Source: Nematostella vectensis
Taxonomy: Eukaryota; Cnidaria; Anthozoa; Actiniaria; Edwardsiidae
Length of the DNA stretch: 64,000 nucleotides
Assembly: GCF_932526225.1 (NCBI RefSeq)
Contig: NC_064045.1
Coordinates: forward strand, 15,620,442-15,684,441
Reading direction: 5' to 3'
Below the pieces are notes generated by a model. That model did no database searches. It was not told the DNA's origin and saw only the letters and a list, made by a program, of their open reading frames with translations. How positions within the stretch are numbered: the stretch's first letter is position 1; each line of letters opens with the position of its first letter. The position numbers and the translations under genes are program-made. This document shows, piece by piece, positions 62,368-64,000 of this stretch.

Positions 62368-64000
62368 GGCTATCAGCGGGAATCGAACCCGGGTCGCTGC
62401 GTTAGTAGTCAAGTGCCCGCAACGAAAGACTAACGTGGCATTGCTGAAGGGAATTGTAATGAAAATTACTTTTAATACTATTGGTATCGTAAACTATCCC
62501 AAGCAAAGTCACCATCGGACTGGAGGTTACATTCGGGAAAAGCTGTAGGGTTACATTCGGGAATTTGTTTTACGAGTGTAACATCCAAAAGGTTACAATC
62601 GATAATTTTTTTTCCGAATGTAAATTCCAAAAAGTAACATTAGGAAAAATAAAACAGTATACTCGGAAAAAAAGGTATATCAATCTATCGAGCGCTATGC
62701 TCTATGTTAGAATCTACTTAATCAAGTTATCCAAGGAATCTAGTTAGTTCTTGTGTGCATAAAATATGTACAGGATCCTGAACAAAGCATGAGCACATCA
62801 AAGATGCTGAGAGTACATCAAAATGTCCCTATACCTTCTTTTTATGTCATGACACACCAAGAACAGTATAATTAAGTATCGATATTTAAAAAAAATAAAT
62901 AAAGAAAAAAAAATAGGCTATCAGCGGGAATCGAACCCGGGTCGCTGCGTTAGTAGTCAAGTGCCCGCAACAAAAGACTAACGTGGCATTGCTGAAGGGA
63001 ATTGTAATGAAAATTACTTTTAATACTATTGGTATCGTAAACTATCCCAAGCAAAGTCACCATCGGACTGGAGGTTACATTCGGGAAAAGCTTCAGGGTT
63101 ACATTCGGGAATTTGTTTTACGAGTGTAACATCCAAAAGGTTACAATCGATAATTTTTTTTTCCGAATGTAAATTCCAAAAAGTAACATTAGGAAAAATA
63201 AAACAGTATACTCGGAAAAAAAGGTATATCAATCTATCGAGCGCTATGCTCTATGTTAGAATCTACTTAATCAAGTTATCCAAGGAATCTAGTTAGTTCT
63301 TGTGTGCATAAAATATGTACAGGATCCTGAACAAAGCATGAGCACATCAAAGATGCTGAGAGTACATCAAAATGTCCCTATACCTTCTTTTTATGTCATG
63401 ACACACCAAGAACAGTATAATTAAGTATCGATATTTAAAAAAAAATAAAGAAAAAAAATAGGCTATCAGCGGGAATCGAACCCGGGTCGCTGCGTTAGTA
63501 GTCAAGTGCCCGCAACGAAAGACTAACGTGGCATTGCTGAAGGGAATTGTAATGAAAATTACTTTTAATACTATTGGTATCGTAAACTATCCCAAGCAAA
63601 GTCACCATCGGACTGGAAGTTACATTCGGGAAAAGCTTCAGGGTTACATTCGGGAATTTGTTTTACGAGTGTAACCTCCAAAAGGTTACAATCAATAATT
63701 TTGTTTCCGAATGTAAATTCCAAAAAGTAACATTAGGAAAAATAAAACAGTATACTCGGAAAAAAAGGTATATCAATCTATCGAGCGCTATGCTCTATGT
63801 TAGAATCTACTTAATCAAGTTATCCAAGGAATCTAGTTAGTTCTTGTGCGCATAAAATATGTACATGATCCTGAACAAAGCATGAGCACATCAAAGATGC
63901 TGAGAGTACATAAAAATGTCCCTATACCTTCTTTTTATGTCATGACACACCAAGAACAGTATAATTAAGTATCGATATTTAAAAAAAAAATAAAGAAAAA
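62368..64000 (+). repeat. Right end of window: ordinary monomers
   Basis: Units at 62368, 62916 and 63461 follow the standard plan, and the last is cut at its A tract by the window edge. The unit at 62916 keeps AACATCCAAAAGG, shared with 56536 and 61092. The unit at 63461 matches the one at 45976. No flanking sequence is reached. Confidence 0.8.

Larger units (their letters stand above)
99..63533 (-). pseudogene. 116 tRNA-like elements, one per satellite unit (all positions listed)
   Basis: Each copy spans about 73 bp rightward from these + strand starts: 99, 648, 1194, 1742, 2290, 2838, 3386, 3933, 4478, 5021, 5565, 6112, 6660, 7208, 7756, 8299, 8846, 9395, 9941, 10487, 11031, 11573, 12120, 12668, 13216, 13762, 14310, 14856, 15399, 15946, 16495, 17041, 17587, 18134, 18680, 19223, 19766, 20313, 20861, 21407, 21953, 22497, 23040, 23592, 24136, 24681, 25225, 25769, 26322, 26866, 27411, 27955, 28499, 29042, 29585, 30136, 30680, 31227, 31775, 32321, 32864, 33411, 33959, 34505, 35048, 35592, 36135, 36682, 37228, 37771, 38323, 38868, 39416, 39963, 40508, 41053, 41602, 42150, 42697, 43245, 43791, 44339, 44885, 45433, 45976, 46523, 47070, 47615, 48159, 48702, 49249, 49795, 50340, 50889, 51436, 51982, 52530, 53076, 53623, 54168, 54714, 55261, 55806, 56536, 57084, 57630, 58177, 58723, 59269, 59817, 60362, 61092, 61638, 62368, 62916, 63461. 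Positions were read by eye; allow one or two bases of error. Confidence 0.85.
1..64000 (+). repeat. Satellite DNA array, ~547-bp monomer, head-to-tail, fills the window
   Basis: The same sequence recurs every 546-548 bp from the first to the last base, always in the same orientation. Using GGCTATCAG (or its variants) as landmark I count 116 unit starts. The mean spacing is about 546 bp once three oversized 730-bp units are set aside. Unit differences are mostly single substitutions, one-base indels in A or T runs, and a few short deletions. No foreign DNA interrupts the array and no flank is visible. Each normal unit has one AAGCTT, AGCGCT and TCATGA, and usually GGATCC and CCCGGG, so a restriction digest should give a ladder. 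The array looks like eukaryotic heterochromatic satellite; that it is centromeric is inference only. Confidence 0.98.

Noticed and set aside
1-64000. CRISPR array
   Set aside because: There are no short repeats separated by unique spacers. The whole 547-bp unit repeats, spacers included, and no cas gene is present.
1-64000. 5S rRNA, snRNA or histone gene cluster
   Set aside because: Such clusters are also tandem, but I see no 5S internal control region, no snRNA sequence and no histone reading frame in the unit.
1-64000. Window made entirely by assembly collapse or artificial repetition
   Set aside because: Units differ by many consistent single-base markers that recur at sensible higher-order offsets, as in real satellite DNA. 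Exact copy number could still be wrong and needs long-read support.

Overview
The whole 64 kb is one uninterrupted head-to-tail satellite array. The repeat unit is about 546-548 bp. I can place 116 successive units from a fixed landmark that recurs from position 99 to position 63461. All units have the same orientation, and both window ends fall inside the array, so its flanks are not visible. I see no credible protein-coding gene, no rRNA gene, no insertion element and no unique sequence. The DNA is strongly A+T rich with long A and T homopolymers. This, and a tRNA-like relic with a Pol III-type internal B box, points to a eukaryotic nuclear genome (centromeric, pericentromeric or other heterochromatin). 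An invertebrate is possible, but I cannot name a taxon from the sequence.

Each unit, read on the + strand from the landmark GGCTATCAG, has five parts. (1) About 73 bp is the reverse complement of a tRNA-like sequence. Its T arm and B box (GGTTCGATTCC on the minus strand) are well kept; its acceptor, D and anticodon stems are decayed. (2) A spacer of about 80 bp contains a GTAAT-GAAA-ATTAC mini-hairpin. (3) A module of about 125 bp is built from six degenerate copies of GTTACATTCGGGAA in mixed orientation, with a 10-bp perfect inverted repeat (GGAGGTTACA/TGTAACCTCC). (4) A body of about 240 bp carries three short dyads: GAGC/GCTC, an 18-bp near-palindrome around CAGGATCCTG, and TGTCATGACA. (5) A variable A tract of about 20-35 bp follows. 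On the minus strand the A tract lies directly after the tRNA-like 3' end as a T run, where a Pol III terminator would sit.

The array is layered. Diagnostic variants recur at multiples of the monomer length and reveal nested higher-order duplications: dimers (1,094-1,096 bp; 1,087 bp), a 4-mer (2,184 bp), a 5-mer (2,730 bp), an 8.3-unit block (about 4,555 bp), 8-, 11-, 12- and 13-unit offsets (4,367; 6,008; 6,553; 7,100 bp), a 17-mer (about 9,286 bp) and longer offsets (11,466; 17,485; about 44,785 bp). Three units at the right end (55.8, 60.4 and 61.6 kb) are 730 bp long because a 184-bp internal segment is duplicated with the same junction each time. The pattern fits repeated unequal exchange. 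Nothing here forms a gene system. The most unusual property is that a Pol III-style tRNA-like cassette sits in every satellite unit.
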